This document shows, piece by piece, positions 30,540 to 43,500 of a stretch of 64,000 nt of DNA (positions are counted from its first letter, which is position 1; each line of letters begins with the position of its first letter). The notes beneath the pieces were generated by a model, which was not told the DNA's origin, did no database searches, and was given only the letters and a program-made list of their open reading frames with translations. Source of the stretch: Paramacrobiotus metropolitanus (lineage: Eukaryota; Tardigrada; Eutardigrada; Parachela; Macrobiotidae); the NCBI RefSeq assembly GCF_019649055.1, contig NW_026570227.1:186001-250000 (forward strand), in the 5' to 3' direction. A program made the position numbers and the translations under genes.

Positions 30540-33500
30540 TTAAGACAGCAGTTTGTGATTGACGGTGAGAGTGACACAGGTCGACACCGGCGAGGAGCGG
30601 GCGCCGGGACCCTCCGTCGGGCGCGCACTGCTCCACCGATTCACCGTGGCATCGTACACCTCCATCGCGGTCAGCGGCACCCCGTCGCGGCTGCACCCAC
30701 CGCACACGTACAGCTTGTCGTCCAGCGCGAACATGCAGTGTCCGTAGCGCGGCACGGCCAGGTCCGGCAGGCGCTGCCACTGGGCGCCGGTCACGCCCAG
30801 CTGCAGCCGCTCGCAGCTGCTGCGGACAGCCGATCCCAGGCCCACGCCGCCCGTCACGTACAGGTAGCCGTTGAACACTTTGGCGGCAAAACTGCAGCGC
30901 GGACTGAACATGGCCGGCAGCTCGCTCCACTGGTCCGTCGCCGCGTCGTACATGTCGCCGGTGGCCAGGACGGAACGGTTGCGCCCCTTGGCTGGGTATC
31001 CGCCCAAAATGATGAAGTAGTGGTGCCACACATCGAAGGCTGCCTCTTTTCTGTACGATCACGGCAAGAAAGCGTAAAAAAATAAGACGTAAGAAAACAC
31101 AATAAGAAAAAAATAAACAGACATAAGAAGGCCTATTAAGGCCCAGTAAAACACAAAAAGGCATGAGAAAACGTAAGAAAGCCTAAAAAAATATAAATGA
31201 AATAAGAACACTTAAAAAGACTTAAAAAAACATATTAAGACGCATACAGAAACGTCAGAAACCTAAGAAGACGCAAGAAAACACAAGAAAGCATATAGAA
31301 ACGTAAGAAAACCTAAGAAGACATAAGAAAACATAAGAAAGCATATAGAAACGTAAGAAAACCTAAGAAGACATAAGAAAGCATATAGAAACGTAAGAAA
31401 ACCTAAGAAGACATAAGAAAACATAAGAGAAGATAAGAAGACGTAAGAAAACGTAAAAGAAATACGCGTAAGAAGACCCAAGACGACTTAAAAAGACAAC
31501 AAACTTAATAAGACATAAGAAAGCATATGCAGGCATACGAAAATCCTAAGAATTAACTACTAGTAAGGAAAACTAAAACTCGACTTCGTGACAGGCGGAC
31601 ACTTGTCTGTTCGACGTAATGGTGGTCGACAAAGTTGTGTATGCGATAAGACGTAACACCAATTGATTCCAGCGGCGTCTACCCACCTACCTAATGCGTT
31701 TAGGGCTGCGGACGTCCTGCTTGAAATGGCGCGAAGCGGGATCGAAGGTATAGGAGACCGCGCTCTTGGTCGCCCCCGTGTTCCAGCCGAAGACTAACCC
31801 GTTGAGACTAACCAGTGGCGAGCCGGCGCCCACCGTCATCTCCTCGCACACATACTCCATCTCCGTCTTGGCCAGGTCGTCGTCCATCACCAACGCGTAC
31901 GTCCGCAGCTGGGATCCGTGCTCAATGCGGAACCACACCCGGTTGTTGACCACCGGGCCCATCTCCTTCAACGTGTTCCACGTCTGCAGTTCGGTCGGCA
32001 GCTTGACGGGGTACAGTTTGTTCTGGCGCGCGTCGTACAGACGCAGACTGGTTTGATGGCGGTCGGCGAAGAACAGGCAGGCTACTTGGGTGACGTGGCG
32101 TTCCCGGGGCGTGGCGGTCAGACGGGGGAGGCCTGGTGGGAAGAGGCGGGTCTGCAGGTCCAGGAGGACGTCGCGGAGTGGTCCGGTGGCGGTGAGGATG
32201 GCCAGAGGGAGCACGCCGGGCAGCAGATCCCAGCGGAGCTCCGGGAGGACCGCTTGCAGGATCTCCGCCGTCCAGCGCGCCGGATAGTCCACGTGACACC
32301 AGATCATCACTCTCTATAACGCATTGTACCAAGAACGGTCAATGTCCAGGACAAACTGGTTCTGCTTTTCACCAATAACCACTCAATATATATTTTTGCT
32401 TTTTTGGATTTTTAACCAGGGCACATTCCGCGGGGAAAAAAATCGGAAAAATTACGAATGTTTTTGTACAGGAATACATTATGGTTGAAAATGTTTTTCC
32501 GTGCAAAGGTCAGCCGTTCTTTGTTCTCTCGTTTACATGTAAGTAAGTACAGTTACTACAATACATACTCGTAGTTGCACAACCGGCTATAACTGCAAAA
32601 TCAAACTATGAAAAAGAAGGGAAAACTTGAGGTTTTTCAAATTATTTTTACACTGTGTGTTGATTTTATTAATGGATTTTTGAACTGCGGGCCAGGCTGG
32701 CCGGTTTCTTCGTTTTCGGTTTTACGGACCTTAAACAAACTTACACCTCTAGAGTAACCATTTTATCTTCAGTTGGGGCGTTGAAGGACAAATAAAGATT
32801 TTTACAGGTGTGAACGCCGGGCCTCTGGGCCACGGTGAACAGTTTGTCGGCATTCTGAAATCCTCAGCCGTAACTGCCAGTGCTTTACAACTATGCATAA
32901 GATAAAAGCGTTGATAATTTATTCCCGCGCAAGGTGCCATGGTTACAGTCTTTTTGGCTATCGAACTACCGTAGTTCTTTTTTGGCATGCGACCTTACCT
33001 GATACACCTCCATTTCCGAGGAGACCGGCAGGAAATTCTGCCGCATCATGGCCAGCAGTTCGGCCAAGGACAGATGCGTATACGCCATCATGGGATCGGC
33101 CGGCGGCGGATTGCTTTGGGAGACATTTCCGAGCGGTTTAGCAGCCGTGCTGGATGCGGGTGGCGCGGCAGCCGGTGGTGACACTCCTACATATCATACT
33201 TTTTAATGTTTCTCAGGTTTTCGTAGTTGTCGACCTCGTTCCGGTCGACCTCGTTCCGGTCGACCTTGTGACGGCCGACACGATGTTAGTCGACATATTA
33301 CGGTAATGGGCTAGGAAATTCACTGCTGACCGGGTGAGTCTGTAAGTGCTTACCGTTCGACGGGACCGACGGTGTCGTAACTGTCTTGATGGCCTGGGTC
33401 GCCTGGCACGCCGTGGATGCGGTTTGTCTCGCCGCTTCTACACGCACAAATCACTTGATTAGCCAGCAATCTATTCTGCAACGGTCTAAGGATCATCTAC

Positions 33501-34948
33501 CCATTTGTTTCCTTTGCGAAACTAGTAACAACACACAACTATTATGTGCAATTTACAGGAAAATTTATATGTAAATGCTTTTTTAATGTTTGCTGTCTGT
33601 TCCGTGAACTGAATATTATCGATTAAAATTAAATTATTCGAAAACACTGTATCTGTGAAGTAGATCAATATCAGCAGAAGTACTAGTAATTTATCAGAAT
33701 TTCATTAATTAGTACTCAGTATGGCTGTCGAACAGGTGAATATGTTCGTACTATGCACCACGATAGCCATGAGTGTGCTAAGTGTATGTTCCAAATCATG
33801 CGAACTGGCCAACTGGTACCAGCTCGGAAGTTTCGAAAAGTCCGTTCGGACTACAGTCAAAAAATGCAGAAAATAAATTATTTTGGAAAAAACGAAAGTG
33901 TTTAGATAACAAAATCTAGTTGTGTCAACGAAGTATGTACGCTTTTTGCGTTTAGTGCATATAATTCCTCTACTCTATAGCTACTCTCCTAGCTCCTAGC
34001 TCCTAAATTTCTCCTAGCTCCTAAATTTCCTACCTCCTAGCTCCTAAATTTCTCCTAGCTCCTAAATTTCTCCTAGCTACTCTATAGCTAGGAGAAATTT
34101 ACCTGGATGGTCGGATGCTTGGTTGCTTTAAATTCTCTACTTGCAAACCATGTATTTCCCAAAATTTCCATACCATGCAAACCATGTATTTTCATGCAAA
34201 CCATGTATTTCCATGCAAACCATGTATTTCCATGCAAACCATGTATTTCCCAAAATAAATTTTTTCTACACTTTTTTTGGTTACCGCACGAACGGATTCA
34301 ACGCAGTTATGCAGTTAAGGATTTTGGTGAGCTATCGAACCTGCAAGAGATTCCCAGGTAGCAAAAACCTGGAACATACTTAGCACACGCATTTTCCAAG
34401 CCGAATTTGTTTCCAAAAAGTTGTCCTGGCCGAGTATTATTTTTTTGCAAGGGTAAGCAGGCAACCCATTAAGGACATAATATGAGCAACTCACTGTCGA
34501 CCGCATCCTGCCCCTGCAGTGTGACAGGCAGGGGAATCTTGAAGAAGGCCGCGGCCGCTTGCAGCTGGCTGCCCGTGCTGCCGATCCCCTTGCCCTGGAC
34601 GCTAGCATCCAGCGGCAGACGGGGGTTCAAGACTCCCTGCAGGACGAGATGCGCCGCCCAGGGATCGATGTGCGCCGGCAGCGCGACATGGCACTCGTGA
34701 TCCTGACGGTGACACGGCAGCCCCAAGGCCTCCACCTTCGACCAGGGACTGTACAGGACAAACTCCCCCGTTACCACGGCTACCAGTTGCGGTGGCGGGC
34801 GCTGCTCCGGCTCCCCGCCGCTGACGCTGGCGCCAGCGCCAGGACCCGAGTCGGGCTTGATGCAGACGCTCTTGGCTGGGCTGTCACCAGCGTCCTCCGC
34901 TTTCCGCTTCCCAGCACTCTCCGCAACCGATCCCATTCCAGTTTCCAT
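30540..34948 (-). CDS. BTB-BACK-Kelch (KLHL-type) protein, five exons
   Basis: Exons 34948-34495, 33437-33354, 33186-32999, 32313-31691 and 31050-30540 join with consistent phases to 619 residues. The N-terminal 60 residues are Pro/Gly/Glu-rich. A divergent BTB-like half follows (HVALPAHIDPW, then LQAAAAFFKIPL). BACK spans about 218-290 (YTHLSLAELLAMM, SSEMEVYQ, WCHVDYPARW). Kelch repeats fill the rest, with GG doublets and Trp at blade ends (IILGGYPAKG, YVTGGVGLG, YVCGGCSRDG). KLHL proteins recruit substrates to Cullin-3 ubiquitin ligases through BTB/BACK and bind substrate with the Kelch propeller. Only about five blades are discernible and the frame stops soon after the last, so the C-terminus may be short. 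Introns carry minisatellites. No human orthologue could be named. Confidence 0.75.
31265..31470. repeat. Minisatellite in Kelch-gene intron 4
   Basis: Repeated AAGCATATAGAAACGTAAG, AAAACCTAAGAAGACATAAG words, three fairly exact copies of 30-60 bp plus diverged flanking copies (31080-31560). A-rich on the plus strand and purely intronic. Confidence 0.8.
33226..33290. repeat. 15-bp tandem repeat in Kelch-gene intron 2
   Basis: GTCGACCTCGTTCCG occurs about three times in a row, followed by diverged GTCGACCTTGTGACG and GGCCGACACGATG. It lies between exons 2 and 3. Confidence 0.75.
33970..34100. repeat. CTCCTAGCTCCTAAATTT tandem repeat
   Basis: About five units of CTCCTAGCTCCTAAATTT. It is bounded by CTCTATAGCTACTCTCCTAG on one side and CTCTATAGCTAGGAGAAATTT on the other, so the array is also weakly palindromic. 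In intron 1 of the Kelch gene. Confidence 0.8.
34141..34258. repeat. 19-bp tandem repeat ATGCAAACCATGTATTTCC
   Basis: Five to six near-perfect units in intron 1 of the Kelch gene. The units open plus-strand frames (HANHVF-type repeats) that are artefacts of the repeat. Confidence 0.85.
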
Positions 34949-36719
34949 TAGAATTACCCGCGTCCGCTACAACAACAACATAAACATGTTACATGACTAA
35001 TGGAGCGATGAATTCGAATTGTTTTCCTTTCTGATACGAGACCGACAAGTGCCCCAGAATTTCGTCCTTCGGTTGACAGTCATTTCGTCCTGGTTTTTTC
35101 CCCGAACTGGAACACTAGAAATTCTTTTTATACCTTTCACAGTTCAATCATCCATAGATGTCTTTATAAAGTAAAGGCTTTGTGTTACTGACTTCTATTT
35201 TTATGGACGGAATTCTGTTCTATAAATTCACACGGAGAGGAAACGATGTGACTGCAGTCTGCACTCTGCAGTGTAGCTTGCTGTTCAATGCAGCCTATGA
35301 TAGAGGCGTGGTGGAGACAGGGGATTGGCTAGAGCGCCAGCTGTCGGCTGCACTGTGAGCGCGGAGTCTTTGTGAAGAATTTTATAATAAGCGCGGTCGT
35401 TTTGACGGTAATTAACCGTGCATACGCCGGCCGGCAGCGCACACCCTTCTCTGTGCCGCTGCCATGGACACAGTCCGTTTGAACTTTGCACTACAATCAT
35501 AACTGAGTAATTAATCTATCCGGTTGTGCTCTGTTTTGGTCTGTACGGTCAAATGAAAAGTCATTATTGCTTGCACCTGCAATATTTTGCAAACAGTAAC
35601 AACCAACAGTACGCTTTCGCAGTCAAGAAACTTGTACAACATATCTGTATCTTCGCATTCCGGACATGTTGTTCCATATGAAAAACCTTTTTAAAAAACT
35701 TTTTTAAAATTAACTAGAAGACAATCATTAGCTTGGTAAAGAAGCTTAGACATGTAATTTTTTAAAAAATTAACAAGAAAATAAAAATTTAGCAAACTCA
35801 AGATTAACAGAAAACATCACGAAATTATTCCAGAATATCGCGGATCGAGGATTGTATTTTTCTGCTGTCCGGAAATGCGGGGATACATTGCACAAGTGTC
35901 CTGAATTTTAAAATCTCCTAGTATATTTTTTTCAGTGAGCACAATTCGTCGCGCTTGCAAAATCACTGATTATTTTACATTGAGACGAAGTGTGCCAATG
36001 AAAAAATTATGTTTAACCAAGCGGTGGAGGTGTGGAATCTGTAAATTTCTCCTGACCAGTGAACACCCTACATTATTAAAAAAACAGGTTGCTGTCGAAT
36101 GGTGGCCCGCAACATATATTTACAGCCAACATATCTGTACAATGTAAACCGCATCAAATTAATCAGCCGGCATAAATATCTCGTGAACATTATTAGCGCC
36201 TCGTAGAATTATATTCGCCGTATTAATCGCATATACCGGTTGGCGCGTAACAGCTACAACACGATGCAAATATTAGCACAGCGCATGTAATCCGGCTAAT
36301 CCAGCAGGAAACGCTGGCCGCCGCCGTAATGGATTGCCGGCCGATCAATCCCGATTAACGGCATTTAAGGGGGCGGACATGTACTGTCATGTTAACATGT
36401 ACTATGCTAACACCGTACCTGTTCCGCACAACAATGGTGAGTTGCTCCACTGACTTACATTTTCGCTATCCTAACATTTAAGTTCATCAGTTCCTAACGC
36501 GCCGGCCACCAGCGCTGTAATTTTTTCCATCATAGATTCGCATAATCATAATTTTTATAGGTTAACCTTTTAACCCGACCATTAAAAAGTGCTTCCAGTT
36601 ATCACATCTGTGTGGCATAGAACAGTTTAGCGGTTAAGCTGAGCGTAATTCTGCCGAACAACAAGGAAGCATCAAGATACCGTCGCAGATTTGGCAGCTA
36701 TTCTATAAAATCATCCACG
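34949..36719. other. Intergenic region between divergent genes
   Basis: This separates the Kelch gene (minus) from the secreted-protein gene (plus). Frames are at most 71 codons without domains. TTTCGTCC words at 35060-35095 resemble the MITE ends seen at 18.6 and 13.0 kb. The last kilobase should contain the promoters of the gene at 36720, but no clear element was identified apart from TATAAAA at 36704, which is too close to the ATG to act as its TATA box. Confidence 0.45.
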
Positions 36720-38546
36720 ATGGAAATACCTTGCTTGCTACTTATAACCGCGTATATAATACTCGCCACCGACGCGGCAAAAAGCCCCACGATCCCGCCC
36801 AAGTCCCCCATCAAAACCAAACCCCCGACGACGAAAAAGCCGGCCACGGGAATTACGGCGAAGATCGCGGATGACCTTTTAACCACCCAGTCCACCACCG
36901 TCAATGAGATGACCTATCCGCGGCGCACCTGTGTCTGCGATATCGGGATCATCAATCACGTGATGCTGATGCCGGTGCACGAGAAATCGCGGCCGTTGAA
37001 GAACTGCGCGGTGGCCGTGGAGTACTGCAAGCAAATGTGCGTGCCGGCGGTGGTGCGGCAGATTCTGGGCTTCCGGGGATCGGTCAATGGGAAGGATGAA
37101 TTGAAGGATGTCCCGCTGTCGATTAAGCCGTTTTGGGAGGCACACCGGACGCTCGGCGAGGCGCTATGCCAAAGGTAAACTGCAAATGTTGTATTTAATT
37201 GTACATATAACTCTCGACGCAAGCCCTGTACCTGCCTTTAAATTCCTACTCAAATCTGTTGATCTGCCCCAGGTATTTACGTTAGCGTTAAAATTGTTTT
37301 TGTTCGACCAGAGCAGACTCGAAGTTCCTTTGGGGCTATCTGCTCTTGTGCCGTAATAATAATAATAATAATTATTATAACGTTTTATATAAATATTTTA
37401 TAAAATTCATATATTAAGTAATTTTTAAATGCGAGGGTCAAAATTATTAAAAACAAATATAAATATTGGTACGAGTAATATATGGCAGCGAGATGGTTAG
37501 TACCGGTTGGTGTAGATATAGCTTTCAATCATTCTGCTGCATGCGCTCCGAATGGTTTGGAAATGGATTGCATGTAAAAGCCTAACATACAGTAAATTCT
37601 GGGTACAGCGTAGTACAAGGGCTCTGCAAATTTTCATCGTTTTATCCCATCGTGTCCTATGCAGCAGTCCAGGAGACCTGGTAATACAGTTACTGTTAAA
37701 CGTTTACGGTTGTTAACTTTTTGAAGATTTTTCCTTTTTAACTTCTTTGCAATCGATAATTAAACTGTGCATACAATGATACAAACAGAAAATGCCTAAA
37801 TATACCTCTATAGCAAAAAGGTTTTTATATTAATAAAATAGGCTAATGGGCAGAATGCACCGTGTGTGCCGCACACTTTTACCTTGGTAGGAGATTTTAC
37901 AAAATCGTCGAAATGTACTAGGCATTAGGTAGGTACATCGCTAAAAAGAATAATTTTAGTTAGAGGGAATATTTATGAGCCTGCTGTGGACCTATAGTTA
38001 TAACAACCCAACAGAATCCTTTAAACATCGTGAATTACTGATTTTTGCAGTCTGGGAAAGGAAACCGGGAAACCGTTGGAATTAGCGGTGTACGCGCAAG
38101 CCAAGAGCTGCGGCCGGCGCATCCAGGCCGTCAACGGGACCTTCCCGGACCGATTATGCTGCCAACTGGACGGCGAGGTCTTCCGCTCCAGCGTGTGTCC
38201 CGAACCAATCACCGAACGCACCCTCCCGACCACCGTACCCACCACCACCCTCCTCCCGACCACGCCCCTCACCTCCAAGGTCACCCATAAGAAGAAGGGG
38301 TCAAGGACGCGCGGCCTGACCGTCCCGACCACCTCCCGCCGGCGGACGACCACCACGACGACGCCGGTGACCTCGACGATGGCCGAGCCGGGTCCGGAAG
38401 AGGCGGAGGGGGATAGTCCGCCTGGTTCCGGGAGTCCGGTGGGGGGAGGGGGGCGGGACATGATGCCGGAGCCCAGTGAGCTGCGATCGCGGACGGCGCT
38501 GCAGTTTAGACGGTTTATGCATATGCTCCGTAGTCCGGCTATATGA
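36720..38546 (+). CDS. Secreted protein with ten-Cys core and Thr/Pro-rich flanks (two exons)
   Basis: Exons 36720-37174 and 38051-38546 (GTAAAC donor, TTTTTGCAG acceptor, a codon split after its second base) give 316 residues. The start MEIPCLLLITAYIILATDAA is a typical signal peptide. Residues 21-55 are Thr/Pro/Lys-rich. A core follows with TCVCDIG, KNCAVAVEYCKQMC, EALCQS, KSCGRR, RLCCQL and SSVCPEP, ten cysteines in all, so five disulfides are possible. The C-terminal third has runs of Thr/Pro and of Arg, then Gly/Pro/Glu-rich sequence, a likely O-glycosylation target. No family is recognised; an extracellular or cuticle-associated role is only a guess. The exon join is supported by uninterrupted frame and cysteine count. 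Confidence 0.75.
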
Positions 38547-39149
38547 TTGCCGGTTTAATAATACTTAAGTTATTCGATTGAACTGGGCTCATTTTTTCTC
38601 CGTTGAAACTTGAAACCGACTGTTTATTAACTGGTTATTATGAGGTTTTTGTACTGTTCTCGTACGTGATGTATGAGCAAGGTTGTGCGTCACTTTCGCT
38701 ACTTAAGTTTTCCATTTTATTTTATTACTTTCTAAGTTTCGCATAATTATAGCTTAAATTATGTAGCATATGTTATCTGATTTTTTACTTCGAAAATTAT
38801 GTACATTTTTTGTGTTTTTGCATGTTATTATTGCTCGATTGGTTGTGCTTGCAAATATATACCGGTATCGTGGTATCAACAGCGAAACAACCACGAAACA
38901 ATGCCCAGCGATAGATGGTTGTGTATACCTGATTTAACACAAATAAACGAAAAATGATAATTATAATAATAGAAAAATAATAACAAAAACTACAAATGAA
39001 CGAAGTAATACATAATAAAATATTCAATATTAATATAATATTATAATGACTGTTGAAGAATCGATAAAACGATGAAAAATGTCATATTAACAAATTTTTT
39101 TGCAAATAAATAAATAGATGGAAGAATCATAAATCAAGTTTGGAAAAAC
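38547..39149. other. AT-rich intergenic sequence; no gene seen
   Basis: AT-rich, with AATAATAAT-type words near 38950-39050. No frame above 76 codons. Confidence 0.5.
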
Positions 39150-40125
39150 ATCTGTTGCTTTCGGGAAACATCGAAATCCTGGGCAAATGACGCGGCGGTG
39201 CATTTAACTGTAGCTGGTGAGATATCGCGAATCGTAGTGCAGTGGTTTGCCGGGCGACTGATCGACTTCTGGGCAAAACAAATTTTCCTACACCTGCAGA
39301 CACTGGCGAAGTTTTAAATCAATAATACATTTTTTAGCATATCGTAAATCGAAATTTTTTTATTAATAATGTCTTCTCATCCAGTTTTTTTGCTCTTCGC
39401 TCCGAAAATAAAAAAACCCAACCACTTGCCGCCTCCGTAATCCGCAAAGCAAGTGGTGTTATTAATCTATCCAATACAGTTTGTACAAACACGAAAAAAG
39501 AATTTTCTATTGGTCGCTTGTAAATTAAGCCGCCAATAATAACAACAAAAAGAGTAAGTAAAAATTAAAAATTAAATAGCAAAACAATGAACAATGAAAA
39601 AACAAATAAAATAATGAAAAATGAAACACTAATACTATTTTCTGCGTCTTAAAACAGGTAAATAGAGGAAGAATATTCAATGGACAACAGCGTGAAAAGT
39701 CATCAATAACTCGAAATTTCGAAATTTATGGCAAATGACAAGGCGGCACATACAGTACTACAACTGTAGATACAGAAATCGCGAATCGTAGTGTAGTGGT
39801 TTGTTTAATCACGGGAGCATGCGGAAACGAATTTCCTTTGGCTTTAATGACAGACGCGAAATTTTAAATAAAAAATTCTCCAAATTGTTGATCATATCGT
39901 AACAAAATTTTTTATTATGAAAACCAACAAAAACAAAGCAGAAGTGTTCGTCAATCTGGCCGATCTTCTCTTCCTGTTTTTCTGCTCTTCAAAATAAAAA
40001 ACCAACCACTTGCTGCCTCTGTAGCCCGCAAAGCAAGTGGCGTTATTCTATCCAATAGCAATTGCACAAACAAGGAACAAGAATTTCCTATTGGCTGTAC
40101 GTGGAGTAATCCGCCAATAGAAACC
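39150..40125. repeat. Diverged tandem duplication upstream of INPP5A-like gene
   Basis: Two copies, about 39150-39540 and 39690-40125, share ordered words: GGCAAATGAC, ATCGCGAATCGTAGTG, AGTGGTTTG, CAACCACTTGC, GCAAAGCAAGTGG and CTATTGG. Inside each copy CCACTTGC and GCAAGTGG form an inverted repeat about 35 bp long. Spacing and order are conserved while the rest has drifted. Confidence 0.7.
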
Positions 40126-40595
40126 GTCGCAGGCGGGATTATGTTCAGCATGTACAAAAAGCGTGTAAACTCGTACTCGTGCCTCGCGGCCTTCTGAAAA
40201 GCCATGCTGCCACAGCAGCAGCACAAGTGCACGTTTGAAAGTCAGAGAAAATATGTCTTCCAAAGAAATCCATCCGTAAATCCAACCAGAGAACAATGCT
40301 GTGCATTCACCACGGCGAGCCGCGTTTCATTTCCCGTTCCTTTCAGCTGGCATTGCACCCGTTGAGCCACGGAGGAGGAAAATAATCACAGTGGCAAAGC
40401 TTTGGCATAGCGTTGCTGGCTAATCCGTTTCATGTTCCAACATGCTTTGTCCCTGCCTTATTCTGAACGGCGATTCGGCGTTTCCGCCGCGGAAATGACG
40501 GATCCCATTGCGAATTAATTTTCTCCCGTTCTTTATCTTGTTGATTTGCGTTGTTGTGTTGTTCTGGATTGGATTGCAGTTGCCTTCGTTGCGCC

Positions 40596-43500
40596 ATGGA
40601 GTCCGGGAATCATGACGACATCACCGTCATGTTCGTCACGGCCAATGTCGGGACTTTATTCGAAATGGTAAGAAAAATGCTCCCTCTTTATTTTTAAAAT
40701 TTTCGCAAAGTGAGAAAATATTTTTGGGATGTGGAATAGTCGGGTAAAGTCCGGATAGCGGAAATAGGTGGTCGATTTCAGTGGAATTTTGGCAGGAATT
40801 GTTGATTGGCCGGCGCAGGGAGTCAGTTCCCGGTTGTGCCGATGGCGTGTAGGCTTAGTCATACAGGGAAACGGGTACGGTGGTGCGTGTTAAATTCGTG
40901 TTACGGTTCAATTGGCATTTTTTTCATCCGTTTGGCGAATTGACGTGGTTTTGGCCTTGGGGCACATTACGGCTGAAAGAATATTTTCGTCGGATGTCCC
41001 ATAAAAAAAAGCCGGTTTACCGAATTTCGTGTATGGCTTACAGCGACGTGCGAACCGTCTTTTGGGGAGACATACGCCGGTCTCAATGGAAATTATGAGA
41101 ACAATTGTTACGGAAAAATGCGAAAAATAGCGAATAATTTTTCGGAAGGCAGTAATGAGTAAACTGTAAAATAATCCGAAAAATTTTATTTGGGAAATTT
41201 AAGTTTGCCGTAACTGATGAGGTTTTTAGAAAATATGTAAAAATATTCTTACAGTGCTGTTTGTACGGACAAAGTTTTAATTTAACTTGTGATTTTTAAA
41301 TTATTCGAAGGCGAATTTAGTCTACGTACGGAATTTTGCTGAAAAAAATTATTCGGTATTAGTTTTCACAGATTTTTCTCTCTGAATTTAATCTAGTATT
41401 TTCATTAATGTTTTTGACAATTATTGATATCTTTGGAACAAGAAAATGCTCAATAATAATAAAAAGTATGTGTGCATATGATTTATTGCTGTTTTACTGG
41501 TGCGAACAATATTGTCTCTCACAACTGGCAACAGATTTTTGTTTATAAAAATGTAGCATCAAATGAATATTTGAATGGGTACAAAGTAATAACAAATTTA
41601 TTATATATATTCATGGGCAGCAAAAACGGATAGAACATGTAGTAGAAGCTATATTTCTTTGTACCGTTTTGAGGATTGCATGGAGACGATGGAGTTGCTT
41701 CGTAGTAGAGTGGCTAGCAGATTGTCATACTTGTAAATGTGTACAAACTGCCAGTAGATGTCCTGCTGGGAATGTTTATATAAAAATTGGCTTGTCGTCG
41801 TGACTAACTTTTTTGTTGGTTTTTCTAACTCACACTGCCGCTGATGGCCGATGCCGGTGTTTTATCGACTAAACCCACTAAAGTTGAAAACGTTCGGATT
41901 ATTACGTCAGTTGTAACAGATCCTGCTTGCAGGCGGATGTGATGATGAATCTATGGATCAAAGAGTTTATCCAGGTACGCTCCATCGGAGAGTTGCGTGC
42001 GCTTCTCTTCGCCGCTACACGAAATGTTGGAAAAATAGTAGCGTTGCTGTTGCAGGAAAAATAGGAAAAATAGTAGCGTTGCCCTTTTTTTTCATCGAAA
42101 ATTAAAATTAGAAATTAAAAAAGTAAGTAGAAAGAACAAGCAAAAAATTATAAGAAAATTTAAAAAAATATTATTCTGTTTCTAAAAATGAGAAAATGAA
42201 TAATAATCAAATAAACAAATTGCTGTACGAGCAAAAATTAGCCAAAAATTTATTTTAGTGTTACAAATTAAGAAAGTATATAAGAAAACAAAATAAAAAT
42301 TAAAAGAAAATTAATCGAAACTTGTTTTATTGATGGTGGTGTTTTTGGCACATCGCTTGCGTATGAAAATCTATAAACTGAAATTTTAAAAATGAACATA
42401 AATAGAAAAAATGCGAAAAAATAAACACATAAAGAAAATGTGAGGAAAATGTATTTTGTTGATGATTGGTGTGTGGTGGCAGGCGGTGGCGTTGCGGCGG
42501 CCGCAGCTGATCGCGCTGCACTGCCAGGAGCTGGGCGGCAAGAAGGCCACGCGGACGACGATGGAGCAGACCAGCCAGTTCGCGAGGTGTGTCACGGCGT
42601 GACCGCTGGCGTTGTATTTTCGATAAAATATTAATTCTCCGCCGTCGTCGCTTGCAGGCAGCTGCTGGAGCGCGCCGAGTTGGCCGAGTACGACCGGGTG
42701 CGCATCTTCCTCGACGAGAACTTCCGCAGCATGGACACCTTCACGGTCAGCACATTTAATTACAATTAATTACTGTAATAGAAAAACCATAGAAATAATT
42801 TCTAAAAATTTAAAAAAAGCCGGCCTCAATTGCAAAAAAAATGTAGGTAAATTTTGAGAGCATTTTATTATAAATCTGCAGAATGGGAATAGAATTAATA
42901 ATATTAATAAGAAATAATAAAAAAGAATATCGAATAACGTTGCGCATTGAAATTGAATTCAAATTATTGTTGATTTTTTTGTAGTTAAAATAGAATTTTT
43001 TTGTAGTTAAAGTAGAAGTGTTAAAATGGAAAATAGGTATTTTTTAAAAAAATTTAAATGATTTTTACACCATAAATCAGATTTAGTTTTTATAATTTCT
43101 CCAATAAATTTTCTGAAAATGTAACCTTGAGATTATAAATCAGCATTTTTAAATTGGTAATTTTGTTATTAAAAATTCGCCCGATGATTTTTCGCCGGTA
43201 TATCGTCCCATATAAAAAGTCGCTCATTTTTGGTGACTGCAGTGTTTTCATTAGCCAGCTGCATTTAGATTGAATTACACGTCAATCGTCAGAATGCAAG
43301 AGTAATAAAAAAGCGCCTTGTTGTTGGTGTGTTGGGAACCGGCCACTTGTTGTTGCGGCGCGTGTTATTTTTAGCCGCGAAATTAAGTGGCAGTGCAGCC
43401 GGTTGTTTGGCGCTGCTGCGGCAAATGAAGCGCGTCCGCCGCATTGACGTCAGCAGCGGTGAGAAAAACGCACGTCCGAGACCTGAGTGGAGTGTGTTTT

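Noticed and set aside
31766-32319. Plus-strand frames of 96-133 codons
   Set aside because: Antisense shadows of the BACK/Kelch exon.
39770-39840. tRNA box A-like word (TCGTAGTGTAGTGG) in the duplicated block
   Set aside because: No box B or cloverleaf follows in either copy.
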